Shown piece by piece: positions 7,619 to 19,354 of a stretch of DNA of 44,567 nt. The translations under genes and the position numbers were made by a program. This DNA is from Oscillospiraceae bacterium (GTDB taxonomy: Bacteria; Bacillota; Clostridia; Oscillospirales; Oscillospiraceae). The stretch is taken from NCBI GenBank assembly GCA_022792495.1, contig JAAWBD010000015.1, positions 1 through 44,567 of the forward strand, given 5' to 3'. Position 1 is the first letter of the stretch; each line of letters starts with the position of its first letter. The notes beneath the pieces are model-generated. The model saw only the letters and a program-made list of their open reading frames with translations. It was not told where the DNA came from and did not search any database.

Positions 7619-8461
7619 CTACGCCAAATTTTGCCGTCTTTTGGCGGCCAAAAGGGTATTCTCCATCAGGGCCGCCCGGGTCATGGGCCCCACCCCTCCA
7701 GGAACCGGGGTCAGGTAGGACGCCTTCTCCGCCACTGCCTGGAAGTCCACATCCCCGCAGAGTTTTCCATTCTCATCCCGGTTCATGGCCACATCCACCA
7801 CCACAGCCCCCTCCTTGACCATGTCTGCGGTGATGAGCCCTCTCCGCCCCACCGCCGCCACCAGGACATCTGCCTGCCGGCAGATCTCCCCCAGGTCAGG
7901 GGTCTTGGAATGGCAGAGCGTCACTGTGGCGTTCTTTCGGAGAAGGAGCAGAGCCATGGGTTTGCCCACAATGTTGCTCCGGCCCACCACCACCGCCCGC
8001 TTTCCGGCGGGGTCGATCCCATACTCCTCCAGCAGATCCATCACCCCCGCCGGGGTACAGGACAAAAAGCCGGGCCGGCCAATCAGCAGGTTCCCCGCAT
8101 TCATCGGGTGGAACCCATCCACATCCTTCCTGGGATCAATGGCCTCAATGACCGCCTCCTCGTTCAAATGCCCCGGCAGGGGCAGCTGTACCAGGATCCC
8201 GTCAATATCCTCCCTGCTGTTCAGCGTCTCTACCAGCTCCAATAGCTCCTCCTGGGTAGTCTCCTCCAACAGGGCGTATTCCTCGCTGTAGAACCCGCAT
8301 TCCTCACAATCCCTGCGCTTGCTGGTCACATAGACCCGGGAGGCCGGATCGTTCCCCACCAGCACCACCGCCAGTCCGGGCTTCCGGGGTAGGCCGGCGG
8401 CCTCCTCCCGAACCCGCACCTTGATCTTGGCTGCCAACGCCTTTCCGTCAAGTCTTGTCAT
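7619..8461 (-). CDS. folD: Bifunctional methylenetetrahydrofolate dehydrogenase/cyclohydrolase
   Basis: Interconverts 5,10-methylene-, methenyl- and 10-formyl-tetrahydrofolate in the cytosol. 280 residues, normal length. Tyr44 and the catalytic Lys48 of the YxxxK motif are in [26 protein letters not shown] and the C-terminal [10 protein letters not shown] signature are both present, with the NADP-binding [11 protein letters not shown] loop between them. Its start lies 14 bases inside the end of lgt, so the two are translationally linked. Confidence 0.97.
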   Translation of the reverse strand: MTRLDGKALAAKIKVRVREEAAGLPRKPGLAVVLVGNDPASRVYVTSKRRDCEECGFYSEEYALLEETTQEELLELVETLNSREDIDGILVQLPLPGHLNEEAVIEAIDPRKDVDGFHPMNAGNLLIGRPGFLSCTPAGVMDLLEEYGIDPAGKRAVVVGRSNIVGKPMALLLLRKNATVTLCHSKTPDLGEICRQADVLVAAVGRRGLITADMVKEGAVVVDVAMNRDENGKLCGDVDFQAVAEKASYLTPVPGGVGPMTRAALMENTLLAAKRRQNLA

Positions 8462-9419
8462 GGCCGTTCTCCCTCGCCTCCTCCAGTATGCTCTCCAGGG
8501 AGGGCTCCTCCTCCAGCTCCCCCACCGGGCTTTCCGGCTCCACGGCCGCCTTCGCGGCGGCCTTCCGCGCCTTCACCTGGTTTCCCCACAGCTCCTCCGG
8601 AGAATGGGGCCTGCGAAGCTGGACTGTCAGTATGATCGCCGCCATCACAAAGAACAAAATAGCCAGCATCTGGGATACCCGCAGCCCGGTGGAAAAGAAA
8701 TACAGGCTGTCGGTCCGCAGCCCCTCGATCCAAGCCCGGCCCAGGCCATACCAGGCGAGATAGCTCCAAAAGAGCTGCCCGTCAAATTTTCTGCGCTTCT
8801 CCACCACCAGAGCCAACAGCAGAAGGCCCGCCAGATTCCACAGGGACTCGTAGAGAAAGGTGGGATGAACCTCCATGTACTGATAGACCCCGTCCACCGT
8901 ATCATAGATCCCCATCCGCCAGGGCAGGGTGGTAACACTGCCGTAGGCCTCCACATTCACAAAGTTTCCCCACCGGCCCACCAGTTGGCCGATAAACAGT
9001 CCGAACACGCCCAGATCCGCCAGGGAGAAAAAGCTGATCCCCCGCTTTTTACAGAAAAGAAAGGTCACTAAAATGGCCATAAGGACAGCCCCATAGATGG
9101 CCAGCCCCCCATCCCAGATCCGGATCATCCGGCCAAGATCCAGCCTTCCCTCCCCGTCCCGGTAGAGCTCCAGATAGAAAATGATGTAGTATAGCCGCGC
9201 CCCGATGATACATAGGGGCACGGCGTAGAGGAGCAGGTCGATGATATCCTCCTGCTCCACACCGTAAGCGTCCGCCTTCCGGCTGCAGTAGATTACCGCC
9301 AGCAGAAAACCGGTGGCAATGATGATGCCATACCAGTGTATGGGCCAGCCAAACACCCGAAAGGCGATATCCTTTACATTAAATGCCAGCCCAAGGCCGG
9401 GAAAGGTCACTGTACTCAT
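8448..9419 (-). CDS. lgt: Prolipoprotein diacylglyceryl transferase
   Basis: Adds diacylglycerol to the lipobox Cys of prelipoproteins at the membrane. 323 residues with about seven membrane segments. Signatures are [16 protein letters not shown] near the N-terminus, the central [10 protein letters not shown], and [13 protein letters not shown]. The C-terminal 55 residues form a hydrophilic, Ala/Glu-rich tail beyond the usual end of the enzyme. The start at 9419 fits the family N-terminus and lies 5 bases after the stop of the M16 peptidase; the longer frame has no family support. Relevant to the trpX lipobox change elsewhere in this window. Confidence 0.95.
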   Translation of the reverse strand: MSTVTFPGLGLAFNVKDIAFRVFGWPIHWYGIIIATGFLLAVIYCSRKADAYGVEQEDIIDLLLYAVPLCIIGARLYYIIFYLELYRDGEGRLDLGRMIRIWDGGLAIYGAVLMAILVTFLFCKKRGISFFSLADLGVFGLFIGQLVGRWGNFVNVEAYGSVTTLPWRMGIYDTVDGVYQYMEVHPTFLYESLWNLAGLLLLALVVEKRRKFDGQLFWSYLAWYGLGRAWIEGLRTDSLYFFSTGLRVSQMLAILFFVMAAIILTVQLRRPHSPEELWGNQVKARKAAAKAAVEPESPVGELEEEPSLESILEEARENGHDKT

Positions 9420-9424
9420 CTCTG

Positions 9425-10702
9425 TCAAACTCCTTCCTTTGGGCGGATCACCGCCAGGGTGGATCGCTCCCGAGTTACTGCCCGGCGGATGCACTCCTCC
9501 ACGTCGGCCTTGGTGATGGCTGCAAAGCACTGTGGAAAGGTGAGGTATTCATACCCGTTAAAGTGGGCCATGGCCTGGCTGACGCAAATGTTCTCAAAGG
9601 AATTGAGGCTCCGCACCGTATAGCCGTAGGCCGCCTTCTTCAGCCGCTGGAACAGGGCCTCATCCAGCCCTTCCCGGCAAAGCCGCTCCGCCTCCGCCAG
9701 CACAGCGTTACGAACCGCCGCCGGATCCCTGCTCTCCCCTCCGGCGCACAGAAAAGCCGCACCGGGATAGGCCTCGCTGCCATAGCCGAAGCTCTCGTTG
9801 ACAAGCCCCTCGCCGTACAGCTTGGCATATAGGGGGCTGGAGGTTCCCAGCAGAGCCTCGCAGGCCAGATTGCCCGTCAGCTCCCATTTAAGCCATCCCG
9901 CCCCCTTCTCTGGGGGAGTATCCTTGAACCCCAGCTGGAAAATGGGGGTGGATACCGCCATCACCTTCTCCCAGTCCCCCTTATGGGCCTGGGGCGCCTC
10001 CGCCTCACCATAGTCCCTCTCCACCCGGGGATGCCCCTGGGCGGGCAGGATCTCTCTGGCGATGGCAGCCACCCGCTCCGGCTCCACATCCCCCGCCACA
10101 CAGAGAACCATATTCCCCGGGTCATAGAAGGCCTTATGGCAGAGATTCAGGGTGTCGGCTGTGATCTGGGCGATGGACTCCACCGTCCCCGCGATATTCA
10201 CCTGAATGGGACTGTGGGCATACAGCCCCTCCAGCATCCCATAGAACACCTGGGTATCCGGCTCGTCGTCCCCCATCCGGATCTCCTGCCCGATGATGCC
10301 CTGCTCCTTGTCCACGCTCTCCTGGGTGTAGTAGGGAATTGAGACAAAGGAGAGAAGGATCCGCAGATTTTCCTCAAATTTGTCTGTCCCCTCAAAATAA
10401 TATCCCGTCATGGAGGTGGAGGTGAAGGCATTGGGGGAGGCCCCGTTGGCCGCCAGATCCTGGAGGGCGTTGCCCTCCTTGGTGTCAAAGGTCTTATGCT
10501 CTAAAAAGTGGGCCACCCCGGCGGGGGTGTTCAGCCACTTTCCGTCCAGCTGGAAGCGCATATCCATGCCCCCGTAGTTGGTGGCAAAGAAGGCATAGCT
10601 TTTCTGAAAGCCCGGCTTGGGCGCCACATAGATGTGGAGCCCGTTGTCCAGCACCGTGTGGAAGAGGCTCTCCCCCACCTGCTCATACTGCTGTTCCTCC
10701 AT
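9425..10702 (-). CDS. ymfH: M16 family zinc peptidase, active-type subunit (YmfH-like)
   Basis: 425 residues. The inverted zinc motif HFLEH lies at 65-69 (His65, catalytic Glu68, His69), in the context TPAGVAHFLEHKTFD typical of YmfH. Two homologous M16 halves are present. The adjacent upstream gene encodes a second M16 protein without the zinc motif. The active/inactive pairing is like that of mitochondrial processing peptidase and is conserved as ymfF-ymfH in Firmicutes. The substrate is not known from the sequence; no signal peptide is seen, so it is probably cytoplasmic. Confidence 0.92.
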   Translation of the reverse strand: MEEQQYEQVGESLFHTVLDNGLHIYVAPKPGFQKSYAFFATNYGGMDMRFQLDGKWLNTPAGVAHFLEHKTFDTKEGNALQDLAANGASPNAFTSTSMTGYYFEGTDKFEENLRILLSFVSIPYYTQESVDKEQGIIGQEIRMGDDEPDTQVFYGMLEGLYAHSPIQVNIAGTVESIAQITADTLNLCHKAFYDPGNMVLCVAGDVEPERVAAIAREILPAQGHPRVERDYGEAEAPQAHKGDWEKVMAVSTPIFQLGFKDTPPEKGAGWLKWELTGNLACEALLGTSSPLYAKLYGEGLVNESFGYGSEAYPGAAFLCAGGESRDPAAVRNAVLAEAERLCREGLDEALFQRLKKAAYGYTVRSLNSFENICVSQAMAHFNGYEYLTFPQCFAAITKADVEECIRRAVTRERSTLAVIRPKEGV

Positions 10703-10704
10703 GG

Positions 10705-11985
10705 TTATCCCTCCGCTCCTTTCAGGAAATAGACCGTATCCAGACTAAGCCCTTTGGCGACTGCGACGGCATCCTCCAGCGCCACATCCTTTACCGCCTG
10801 GGCCAGCTCCTGGGGACTTTGGGCCAGTCCGGCCGCCGTCTGGGACATCCACCAGTCCTCCTGCCGGGACTGGCTGTCTGGGATGGTCATAAGGGAGCTG
10901 GCAGTGTAGCTTCGGGCCCCGTCCACCTCCCAGGGCTCAAACTCCCCCCGCCGGCAGGCCTCCAACTGGGCCAGGATCTCATCCTCCGCCCGCTGCTTGT
11001 CGGCAAATTCCACCCCGGAGGACACCAGCATGACCCCCTTGTACCGATCCAGGGAGGAGCTGGCGTAGTAGCACAAGGACAGCCGCTCCCGCACGTTGAG
11101 AAACAGCTTGGCGGTGGTCGTTCCGCCAAAGAGGGCGTTGCAGAGGATCAACGCGGGGTATCGAGAGTCTGCCATGGTGATCCCTCCTGTCCGGAAACCC
11201 ATGGTCAGCTTGCCCTGGGCCACGTCCAGGCTCTCGGTGACCTGCCGGATCTGGAGGGCCAGGGGAGTGACGATGGTCTCCCCCACCTCATATCCTCCCT
11301 CCCGGGGAAGACCCTTCAAAACCTTCTCCAGGATCCGTCCAACTTCCTGAGGCTGGGTGGAGCCGCAGTAATAGACCTCCAGCCGTGAGTGGGCCAAAAG
11401 GGCCTGGTACTGCTCCCAGGCAGACTGGGGGGTGATGGGCTCCACGTCCTCCTCCCGCCCCATGCGCCCAACACCGTAGGGCTCCCCGGCACACATCTCC
11501 TCCACCAGGCGGCTGACGGCATACTGCCGCTTATCGTTGATCTCAGCCCGGATCCGGTCGGCCAGGTTAGCCTTCTCCTGCTGGGTATACTCAGGACAGA
11601 AAGCCCCCTCCTGGGTATAGGGCCGCAGCAGCAGCTCCCCCATAAGCCCGGCGGCTGGCTCCAGCACCCGGGAGCGATCCAGCGCATAGGCGTCATCCAG
11701 AAAGCTGCCCACAAAGCCTACGCACTGGGTCTCACCCCGCTTCCGGACGGCGGGCTCAATGGAACCGCCGTAAAGCTGATCCAGCGCGGCGGCCAGGGAC
11801 TGCATATCGGGATGGCTCTCGCTGCCCCGGCGGAGCAGGAAAGGGATCAGGGCGTTCACCGCCGCCGTCTCCTTCCTCAGCGGGGTCAGAAGGGTCATGG
11901 AAAGCATGGAGGATTTAAATTTAGGTGTGTGGATCGAGGTGAGAAACACCCCGGGCATAAGCTGGTTCCGGGTCACGGTGCTCAT
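10705..11985 (-). CDS. ymfF: M16 family protein lacking the zinc motif (YmfF-like)
   Basis: 426 residues from the ATG at 11985, with a GGAAGGTGG upstream. The region aligned with the active-site helix reads IPFLLRRGSESHPD (about 47-60), with no HxxEH, so it is a non-catalytic M16 homologue. It ends 2 bases before the YmfH-like gene and is likely its partner subunit. First gene of the likely ymfF-ymfH-lgt-folD operon; a promoter is visible at 12029-12057. The longer frame starting at 12126 would pass through that promoter and is rejected. Confidence 0.9.
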   Translation of the reverse strand: MSTVTRNQLMPGVFLTSIHTPKFKSSMLSMTLLTPLRKETAAVNALIPFLLRRGSESHPDMQSLAAALDQLYGGSIEPAVRKRGETQCVGFVGSFLDDAYALDRSRVLEPAAGLMGELLLRPYTQEGAFCPEYTQQEKANLADRIRAEINDKRQYAVSRLVEEMCAGEPYGVGRMGREEDVEPITPQSAWEQYQALLAHSRLEVYYCGSTQPQEVGRILEKVLKGLPREGGYEVGETIVTPLALQIRQVTESLDVAQGKLTMGFRTGGITMADSRYPALILCNALFGGTTTAKLFLNVRERLSLCYYASSSLDRYKGVMLVSSGVEFADKQRAEDEILAQLEACRRGEFEPWEVDGARSYTASSLMTIPDSQSRQEDWWMSQTAAGLAQSPQELAQAVKDVALEDAVAVAKGLSLDTVYFLKGAEG

Positions 11986-12028
11986 GGAGCCACCTTCCTT
12001 TCTTCTTTTGAAGGCAAGAGTAGAGAAT

Positions 12029-12057
12029 ATTATACAACAGAATTTTCCTTTTGGCAC
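12029..12057 (-). promoter_or_regulatory. Promoter of the ymfF operon
   Basis: GTGCCA (12052-12057), 17-bp spacer, TATAAT (12029-12034), 44 bases before the ymfF start codon. Confidence 0.65.
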
Positions 12058-12079
12058 CCTCTTCGGCGAAAAAAGTCTT

Positions 12080-15000
12080 TTATTTTCCTTCGACGACCGT
12101 AATTTCCAATCGGTGCTCCCCCGCAAACCCTTTCAGGGGAATGGCTTTCACCGGCATTCCGTCCAGGAGGCATTGGGCCCTCTCTCCCCGCTTCACCGTG
12201 ATCAGAAGGGTGCCGTTCCCAAGCCTCCATTGGGCCGACCATCCGGGCCAGCCCTTTGGGAGCGTCGGATCAACTATCAAGGAATTGTCCTTTATAGATA
12301 TCCCCAGCAGCCCATTGACAGCCGCCTGGAAATACCAGCCTGCGGAGCCAGTGTACCAGCTCCACCCGCCCCGGCCCAGTTGCTGGGGATGGCTGTACAC
12401 ATCCCCGGCCAGGACGTAAGGTTCGGCCATATAAATCTCCGGCGGGTGAGTCTCGGGCAGGAGAGCGTGAAGCAGCTCTACCCCCTCCTCCATCCACCCG
12501 CTCCGGAAGCAGGCAAGGGCCAGCCAGGCGGCGGCGTGGGTATACTGCCCGCCGTTCTCCCGGATCCCAGGCAGATATCCCCGGATATACCCAGGGCGGG
12601 CGTCTCCCTGGTCAAACGCGGGGGTAAACAGCTTAACGATCCCATTTTCCCGGTCAAACAGCCGGGTTATAGCAGAACGAAGGGCCTTCTCCGCCTGTTC
12701 TTCCCGCTCTCCGGCAAAGACTGCCCAGCTTTGAGGGATGGAATCGATCTGACATTCCTTGGAGTTCTTACTCCCCAGGGGGGCCCCGTTATCGTACCAC
12801 CCCCGGAGATACCACTCCCCATCCCAAGCGTCCCGGGCAGCCTGCCGGAGCCTCTCCGCCCACCTTTGGCAAAGGACCTCTGTCTCCCCATCCTTCCGAT
12901 GGGCCGCCAGGGGCTGAAAGCCCTCCAGCACAACGATGGCGAACCAGGTGAGCCAGACGCTTTCTCCACGCCCCTTTGTCCCCACCTCGTTCATTCCGTC
13001 ATTCCAGTCCCCCGCTCCCATTTTGAGAAGCCCATGCTCCCCCGTTCCCCGTTCCAGCGCAAGGGTCAGGGCCCGGAGCGCGTGGGTGTATACATCCTCT
13101 GTCTCCTCGGTCGTCCCAGGCACAAAATACCGCTCCTGTTCTCCGTCCTTCAACGGATCTCCCGACAAGCATTTTACCTGTTCAGACAACAGATCCCAAT
13201 CTCTCCAGCCGTCGATATACCTTCCCAAGCAGTAGGGCAGCCACAGCAGATCATCAGAGATACGGGTACGGACTCCCCGGTTTTTCTCCTCCCCCACCTC
13301 GTGCCACCAGTGCTGTACATCCCCCTCCCTGAATTGGTGGGCGCAGCAGCGCAGGATCTGTTCCTTTGTCCACGACGGATCAAAGGGCAAAAGGGCCAGG
13401 GTGTCCTGTAATTGATCCCGAAAACCATATGCGCCGCCGTTTTGATAATGGGAGGTTCTCCCCAAAAGGCGGCAGGCTACAGTTTGATAGAGAGCCCAAC
13501 CGTTGAGGAAATGATCCAGGGCGGGATCGGGGGTCTTTACTCTGAGATTGAAAACAAATTTTTCCCACATCCTCCGGGTTTGGGCCCGGGGTTCCGAAAT
13601 GTCAGAATTGTCATTTTTTCGTAACCCGTTTTTATCTGTTTCCAGACAGATCTCACTCTCCACATTGTAAACCCTGATACAATCTCCCCGGCAAATATAT
13701 TTGATCTCTCCCAGATCCCCTCCGGGCAGGGCGATGTGCAGCAGGCGGCAGTCCTGCTCCCAGGGGATCAAGGCGGTGGTGGTCACCACCCCGCCGGGCC
13801 ACTGCTTTTCCCACCGGGCCCAGCCGAAGCCGTAGGTCACCGTGACCGGCAGACCATCCCCGTCGGCAAAGATACTATGGGTCTCCCCCTGATAGGTCAG
13901 CAAAAACCACTCCGGGCCTCCAATGGAAAGGGGGTCATTATTCCAGGGGGTGATTGGATTTTCGCGTGAGTTGCCCTGCCAAAGGTGACCACAGCCTGTC
14001 TCATCTGTGATCCAGCCGAAGCGGGGATTCACCAGCAGCTGGCTCCAGCCCAAAGGCGGAAGCTGCCCCTGAAGCTCCAGGACAAATTTTCCGTCCTCCG
14101 AAAAATGCCATTGAGGCGCGCCCTCTCTTATCCGGCAGGGTAAGGCTGGGGGCTGGACAGGGGCCTTGCCCCTTGGCTCCCAGTGAGTCTTAGCATCTAT
14201 GGTGACGGCCGCCCAGTCTCTCCAGGGATCCGGAGTATCCGGGGAGGGCCGCTCCACCAGGTGGATCCCTCCCCTTTTTCCCACTTTGTCCTCCAGATGA
14301 AGAGCTTTTATAGCAGTTTGAATCCCATTTTTCTGGGGGCGGAGATAGCTGCCGCCGTCAGAGAGAAGGTAGACCAGGTCAAAGGCAAAGCCGCACTGGG
14401 TCAGAAGGCTGTAGGTCTTCAGCGGGAAGAGCTCCGCCTGCTCCTCCCCCTCCGAGGGAAGGACGGCGGCGATGGGAAGATCGCCAGAGACGCCGTAGGC
14501 CCACAGGGCGGACTGGGGGATATTGGGGGTGGTTTTGTTCGGAAAAGCCAGGGTGGAGAGAAGTTCCATGGCCCGCTCCCCCTCCCTGTTGGTAAGGGAA
14601 AGGCTGCGGAGCAGGCCGTCCAGACGGCCCGCCGGCTGCTCCGGGGCGGAGAGGACGGTCAGGGCGGTTCTCAGAGCCTGCTCCTCCCCGTCCTCAAAGC
14701 CCAGGGCCAGCCGAAGGGAATGGCGGGTCTTGTCCCCCAGGGGAAAGCGTACCAGAAGGCAAGGGTCAATCACCGCCCCAGCAGTCTCCCCCGCCGGCCG
14801 GGTCAGGGCCTGTCCCAGACTCCGGAGGCCACCCCGGCCCAGAGCCTTCTCCCGACTGGTATCCCATCCGGCCTCCCCCCTGTCCCACAGCACCGTCAGG
14901 GTGGCGTGGCGCTCCCCGGTTCGAGGCCGACGGGTGAAGGATATCCCCCGGTCCAGGGCCCTGCTCTCCAGGGAGAGCTTGGAGTAGGCGGGATGGGCTT

Positions 15001-18000
15001 CATAATCCGCGGCTCTGGCCAAAACAGGCTCCAGGTAACAGATCAGCTCTCCCCGGGCCGGCCCATCCAGAGCTACAGACCAGAGGACTCCCCGCTCTCC
15101 CCGAGGCAGGATCAGGCGAATTTGGGCGGAAAAGCCGTCCCCCTTTGTTGTCCAGACCGCTCCGCCCCCGTCAAAGGAGTGGGAATAGCTTCCCTCCTCC
15201 AGAAAGGGGGCGGCGGTGAGGGGATGGAGGGCGCCGGAGGGCATCCGGAGGAAGAAGCTGACCCCCGCCGGAGCGTACCGCTCCCGGAAGCGGGTGGAGA
15301 CAGGCCTCTCCCCTCTGTCATCGGTGAGAGAGACCGCTCCGGTATCCGTACAGAGGGCGGAAACCAGTCCGTTGGAGAGAAGATGACAGACGGGCCGGGC
15401 CAGGTCAAAGCCCTCTCCCCAGCGGCAAAATTGGCTTTGGCGAATGGGGCGGGGCCGATCCAAGCCTCCTTGGCGGTCTGGACGCATCACCGGCTCCCCC
15501 ACCGGGATCTTCTCCTGCAGGAGCTCCCGGAAGGCGGCCATGGAGCAGTCCTGGAGGAACCGCTTCTGCATCAGACCGCCCAACAGGGCATTGTGGATGG
15601 ACACCAGGCTCATGCCCAGATGATGGGACATGAAGGAGCAGACCACCGCCTGCGCCTCCCCCTCCGGGAGATGGCCAGGGGTGAAATCAACCGCCTCATA
15701 TAGGCCATAGGTTCCCTCCAGGCCCAGATCCCGGAGCCGGCGCAGGTTCCGCACCGCGCTCCCGGGGGCCAGAAGAAGGGCCAGGAAGGAGGAATAGGGG
15801 GCTACCACCAGCTCCTTGTCCAGCCCCCGCTTCAGGCCCAGAGCCTGTACACCGTGGGCCTTATACTGGTAGGCCATACCGGGATCGAAGGCGTAAAAGC
15901 CGGACTCTGAAACGCCCCAAGGCCTTCCTGTCCGGCTCCCTCGCCGCTTCTGGGCATAGACACAGAAGGAGAGGGATTCGTACATGAGACTACCCTGCTC
16001 GCATGGCAGGAGGAGGTTGGGCATGAAATACTCGAACATGGTTCCCGTCCAGGAGGCCATGCCGCAGTAGTCGTTCTCCCCCACCAGGGCGCGGCTCAGC
16101 CGCCGCCAATGTCGGGGATCCACCTCCCCCAGGGCCACCGCCAGGTAGCTGGCCAGCCGGGCCTCGCTGGCCATGAGGTCGTACCAGCCGGAGGTGAACT
16201 CCTCCCGCTCCAGATCATAGCCAATGGTGAAAAGTTTGCGCTCCCGGTCATAGAGAACGCTGAGATCCATGGCGTCCGAGAGGGCCTCCGCCCGGCGGGC
16301 CAGATCCCCCTTCCCCCACTCGTATAAAGCCTCCCGGAGAGCAATCAGACAGCCCCGAAGATTGCCGCTGTCCACCGTGGAGACGTAACGGGGATAGAGG
16401 GGGGCGCACTGTCCGGTCTCGTACCAATTGTAGAGGTGCCCCTTCCACTTCGGCAGGGTCTCCAGGGTATCCAGGATATGGGCGATAAGCCCTGTTGCCT
16501 CCCCCCTGCCGGTGAGCTCCAGATCAGCGGCGGCCACACAGCTTAAAAGCGCCATACCGATGTTGGTTGGAGAGGTGCGGCGGGCCGGGCCAAGCCAGGG
16601 CTTTTCCTGCACGTTATCGGGGGGGAGCCAGTGATCCTCCGGACGGAGCCAATCCCGAAAATACTCCCAGATGAGAGCGGCCTGGTGGAGGAGGAAGGGC
16701 CGGTCGTCCCCGTTGACCCCGGGGCCCTCCCGCACCGGCCTGGACATGGCCCAGGCAAAGAGGGGGGAAAGGGCCCAGACAAGACCAGCCGCCGCCCCCG
16801 CTGGAAAGCGGGCAAAGGCCATGGCAAAGCTCCCCACCGCCACCGAGGGCCACTGGGCACGGAAGTTGGCCCCTATGGTATCCTTTTTCCGCTCTGTATC
16901 CGCCGCCGTCACCCACTCCAGCATCTTTTTGTGGGTGAACAGGCTCCGCCAGAGGGCGGCGGAGATGGCCCCGGCACAGATCCAGGCGTGGTAGGGCAGA
17001 AAGAGGAGCTGCACCAGGGTCTGGAGGATCATGGCGCCGGGACCGGCGATGACGGTGGCGTGGTATCGCCGCCGAAGGCCTGTCCCGCCCCTAAAGGCCA
17101 GATCCGCCCCGGTGAGGAGGAGGTTGGACCAGGCGGAGAGAATGGCCAGAGCCGCCGCCACCCCCAGGGCAGGGCCGGAGAGGCACATGCCCAGGAGAAG
17201 GGAGACCAGGGTAAACACGGGAGAAAGGCTTCTGCGAAGGTTGTCAAAGAGCTTCCACCTGTCCACCGAGGGGATGGGGTTCCGCTCCCGTTCCCCCCTT
17301 TCGTTTTTTACCCACCGGCCCAGCCAGGGCAGCAGCTGCCAATCCCCCCGGATCCAGCGGTGGAGGCGGGAAAAGTAGCTGGTCACCTTGTAGGGGTAGC
17401 CGTCGGTGAGCTCCACATCCTCCAGAAGCCCGGCATGAAGATAGGCGCCCTCCAGAAGGTCGTGGGAGAGGATCCGGCCCTGGGGAAAGCGGCCGTCCAG
17501 GCAGGAGAGGAAGGCGTCCACATGGAAGATCCCTTTCCCAGTGTAGGTGCCCCGGTCAAAGAGGTCGTGGTAAACGTCACTGCAGGCCCCGCCGTAGGGG
17601 TCGATGCCCCCCTGGCCGGCAAAGATCCGGGAAAATTGGGAGCGGTTGGCAGCCCCCAGCTCTACACCTACCCGAGGCTGGAGAAGGCCGTAGCCCTCGG
17701 TCACCACCCGGCGCTTTGGATCCAGCTGGGGGTGGTTCAAGGGATGGAGCATGGCTCCGATAAGCTCCCGGGCCGCACCCACGTTGAGGGCGGTATCAGA
17801 GTCCAGGGTGATAACGTACCGGGTGTTTTCCAGGGCCCTGGCCTCTCCGGCCCGAACGCGGAGGGCGGTAGGCCTGCCCCGGAGAAGGCGGGCCAGCTCC
17901 AGAAGGGCCCCCCGTTTCCGCTCCCAGCCCACGTAGCGCTCGTCGGTTTTCTGAAAGGCGGGGCGGCGGAAAAAGAGGTAGAAGCCCCCGTTATATTTTT

Positions 18001-19219
18001 CATTTAGGGCAATAATGGCGGCCTCCGCCCGTTTTACCCAGCGGCGCTGCTCCTCCCCCATGGGAGCGGAGCGGTCGGGCAGATCGGCCAACAGGCCGAA
18101 GCGGAGCTCCTCCCCGCTGTCCCGGTTGGCCAGGCGATACCGCTCCAAGAGGGCGGCGTAGCTGTCGCCGCTGTCCGCCCCGGTGAGGAGGCCGGCGATC
18201 ACGCAGAGAGTGCGGCCCTGGGGAGGCACTCCCCCCTTCAGCTCCATTCGGGGGACGGGGCGGGGATGGATCAGGCGAACCGCCAGAAAGTCGGTAAGGT
18301 TTTTGAAGGCATCGGATATGGGCAATAGGAGAAGGAGGAACAAAAGCCAACTCTCCAGAAGAAAGCCCAGCCACAGGGCCAGAAACAGGGTGGGCAGCAG
18401 GATGGCGGAGACATAGAGGGCCCCGGAGGTATGACGGGGCTTTTCCCCCAGGGGGCGGCGAAAGAGAAACCAGCCGATGTGACGGGCCTCCCCCTGGGCC
18501 TTCTCCGCCAAGGTGAGGGCGGTCAGGGCCGTCTCCCCCTCCCCCCTGCCCTTCCGGCGGGCCAAGAGACAGACCTGACGGCGGTAGCGGGCGCGGGTGG
18601 CCTCATCCATTTTGCTGTAAAGACCCGCCGGATCCCGGCGGAGGATCTGCTCCACAGGGCTGGAGGCCTCCAGCAAGGGGGCATAGTTGGCGGTGGACAG
18701 GGTTCGCAGGCCGGAGAAGATCCCCTCCATATGTTCATTGAGGCCGGGATGATCGGGCTGGGCTTCCAGGAGGGGACAAAGCTCTGCCAGGCGGAGACAG
18801 AGGGCGGCCTTCAGGGCGGGGAGAAGGAGGGCCAGCTCCTCCTCGGTAAGGGGCTGCTGTGCCTGCAGGCCGGAGAGATAATGGGACAAATCCTCCCGAG
18901 AGGGGGTGGGGGCCGACTGGATCAGAGCCTGGGCCAGGGTGAGAAGGTAGAGCTTTCCCCCCTCGTCCACCCGCAGACGCTTGGAACGCCGCAGCTCCTC
19001 CTGGGCGGCCAGGCCCTCCCGGCGGGCCAGATAGGCGTTGTCCAGCAGCCATTCCACCGACTGGGGCAATCGATCCCAGGTCTTTTCCCCCAGCCGCAGG
19101 CGGGCAGACTCGATCTCCCTGAGCCGGCGGCCCAGGGAGCGGGCGGTTCCCCTTCCGGTGCGGCATCCGCTGAGCTTGGGTTTTGCCGCAGTCTTTTGGC
19201 CCAGGGCCTGAAGATCCAT
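12080..19219 (-). CDS. Cyclic beta-1,2-glucan synthase-like protein (GT84-GH94, NdvB type)
   Basis: 2379 residues in one unbroken frame. Order: an N-terminal helical domain; membrane segments (about 265-310); a GT84-type glycosyltransferase with [13 protein letters not shown] (about 467), [16 protein letters not shown] (about 553) and [14 protein letters not shown] (about 618); more membrane segments (about 650-850); a glycoamylase-like domain with [17 protein letters not shown] (about 1070); and a C-terminal GH94 phosphorylase domain with the catalytic [10 protein letters not shown] (about 2068). Family members make cyclic or linear beta-1,2-glucan and trim it by phosphorolysis; this one is shorter than the 2800-residue alpha-proteobacterial enzymes. 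The start at 19219 has AAGGAG 8 bases upstream; the longer start at 19237 lacks correct spacing. Divergent from glpK. No obvious terminator or own promoter was found. Product structure not provable here. Confidence 0.88.
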   Translation of the reverse strand: MDLQALGQKTAAKPKLSGCRTGRGTARSLGRRLREIESARLRLGEKTWDRLPQSVEWLLDNAYLARREGLAAQEELRRSKRLRVDEGGKLYLLTLAQALIQSAPTPSREDLSHYLSGLQAQQPLTEEELALLLPALKAALCLRLAELCPLLEAQPDHPGLNEHMEGIFSGLRTLSTANYAPLLEASSPVEQILRRDPAGLYSKMDEATRARYRRQVCLLARRKGRGEGETALTALTLAEKAQGEARHIGWFLFRRPLGEKPRHTSGALYVSAILLPTLFLALWLGFLLESWLLFLLLLLPISDAFKNLTDFLAVRLIHPRPVPRMELKGGVPPQGRTLCVIAGLLTGADSGDSYAALLERYRLANRDSGEELRFGLLADLPDRSAPMGEEQRRWVKRAEAAIIALNEKYNGGFYLFFRRPAFQKTDERYVGWERKRGALLELARLLRGRPTALRVRAGEARALENTRYVITLDSDTALNVGAARELIGAMLHPLNHPQLDPKRRVVTEGYGLLQPRVGVELGAANRSQFSRIFAGQGGIDPYGGACSDVYHDLFDRGTYTGKGIFHVDAFLSCLDGRFPQGRILSHDLLEGAYLHAGLLEDVELTDGYPYKVTSYFSRLHRWIRGDWQLLPWLGRWVKNERGERERNPIPSVDRWKLFDNLRRSLSPVFTLVSLLLGMCLSGPALGVAAALAILSAWSNLLLTGADLAFRGGTGLRRRYHATVIAGPGAMILQTLVQLLFLPYHAWICAGAISAALWRSLFTHKKMLEWVTAADTERKKDTIGANFRAQWPSVAVGSFAMAFARFPAGAAAGLVWALSPLFAWAMSRPVREGPGVNGDDRPFLLHQAALIWEYFRDWLRPEDHWLPPDNVQEKPWLGPARRTSPTNIGMALLSCVAAADLELTGRGEATGLIAHILDTLETLPKWKGHLYNWYETGQCAPLYPRYVSTVDSGNLRGCLIALREALYEWGKGDLARRAEALSDAMDLSVLYDRERKLFTIGYDLEREEFTSGWYDLMASEARLASYLAVALGEVDPRHWRRLSRALVGENDYCGMASWTGTMFEYFMPNLLLPCEQGSLMYESLSFCVYAQKRRGSRTGRPWGVSESGFYAFDPGMAYQYKAHGVQALGLKRGLDKELVVAPYSSFLALLLAPGSAVRNLRRLRDLGLEGTYGLYEAVDFTPGHLPEGEAQAVVCSFMSHHLGMSLVSIHNALLGGLMQKRFLQDCSMAAFRELLQEKIPVGEPVMRPDRQGGLDRPRPIRQSQFCRWGEGFDLARPVCHLLSNGLVSALCTDTGAVSLTDDRGERPVSTRFRERYAPAGVSFFLRMPSGALHPLTAAPFLEEGSYSHSFDGGGAVWTTKGDGFSAQIRLILPRGERGVLWSVALDGPARGELICYLEPVLARAADYEAHPAYSKLSLESRALDRGISFTRRPRTGERHATLTVLWDRGEAGWDTSREKALGRGGLRSLGQALTRPAGETAGAVIDPCLLVRFPLGDKTRHSLRLALGFEDGEEQALRTALTVLSAPEQPAGRLDGLLRSLSLTNREGERAMELLSTLAFPNKTTPNIPQSALWAYGVSGDLPIAAVLPSEGEEQAELFPLKTYSLLTQCGFAFDLVYLLSDGGSYLRPQKNGIQTAIKALHLEDKVGKRGGIHLVERPSPDTPDPWRDWAAVTIDAKTHWEPRGKAPVQPPALPCRIREGAPQWHFSEDGKFVLELQGQLPPLGWSQLLVNPRFGWITDETGCGHLWQGNSRENPITPWNNDPLSIGGPEWFLLTYQGETHSIFADGDGLPVTVTYGFGWARWEKQWPGGVVTTTALIPWEQDCRLLHIALPGGDLGEIKYICRGDCIRVYNVESEICLETDKNGLRKNDNSDISEPRAQTRRMWEKFVFNLRVKTPDPALDHFLNGWALYQTVACRLLGRTSHYQNGGAYGFRDQLQDTLALLPFDPSWTKEQILRCCAHQFREGDVQHWWHEVGEEKNRGVRTRISDDLLWLPYCLGRYIDGWRDWDLLSEQVKCLSGDPLKDGEQERYFVPGTTEETEDVYTHALRALTLALERGTGEHGLLKMGAGDWNDGMNEVGTKGRGESVWLTWFAIVVLEGFQPLAAHRKDGETEVLCQRWAERLRQAARDAWDGEWYLRGWYDNGAPLGSKNSKECQIDSIPQSWAVFAGEREEQAEKALRSAITRLFDRENGIVKLFTPAFDQGDARPGYIRGYLPGIRENGGQYTHAAAWLALACFRSGWMEEGVELLHALLPETHPPEIYMAEPYVLAGDVYSHPQQLGRGGWSWYTGSAGWYFQAAVNGLLGISIKDNSLIVDPTLPKGWPGWSAQWRLGNGTLLITVKRGERAQCLLDGMPVKAIPLKGFAGEHRLEITVVEGK

Positions 19220-19291
19220 ATGCCTCGCTCCTTCCATCTCCCTCCAGTTTGGACGGATGGGGCGGGTTTCATACTTGGAGGCAAGTCCCTC

Positions 19292-19320
19292 TTGCTTTTC
19301 CAGGAAAAATCAAGGATAAT
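19292..19320 (+). promoter_or_regulatory. Promoter of glpK
   Basis: TTGCTT (19292-19297), 17-bp spacer, GATAAT (19315-19320), 34 bases before the GTG start of glpK and within the 135-bp divergent gap to the glucan synthase gene. Confidence 0.55.
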
Positions 19321-19354
19321 GGGAGGAGAAATCCTGAAATGGGGAGGTCTTTCC

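Noticed and set aside
7595-7621. Possible terminator after folD
   Set aside because: A run of seven U is present but the stem before it has only about four weak pairs, so it is not listed as a terminator.
14183-18007. Long plus-strand frames of about 500 and 460 codons within the glucan synthase gene
   Set aside because: The sense gene has clear GT84 and GH94 motifs throughout; the opposite frames are Gly/Pro-rich and motif-free, as expected from GC-rich third positions.
18431-19354. N-terminal extension of glpK by about 300 codons
   Set aside because: It runs antisense through the glucan synthase gene. The family starts at the GTG 19355, which has a perfect ribosome site.
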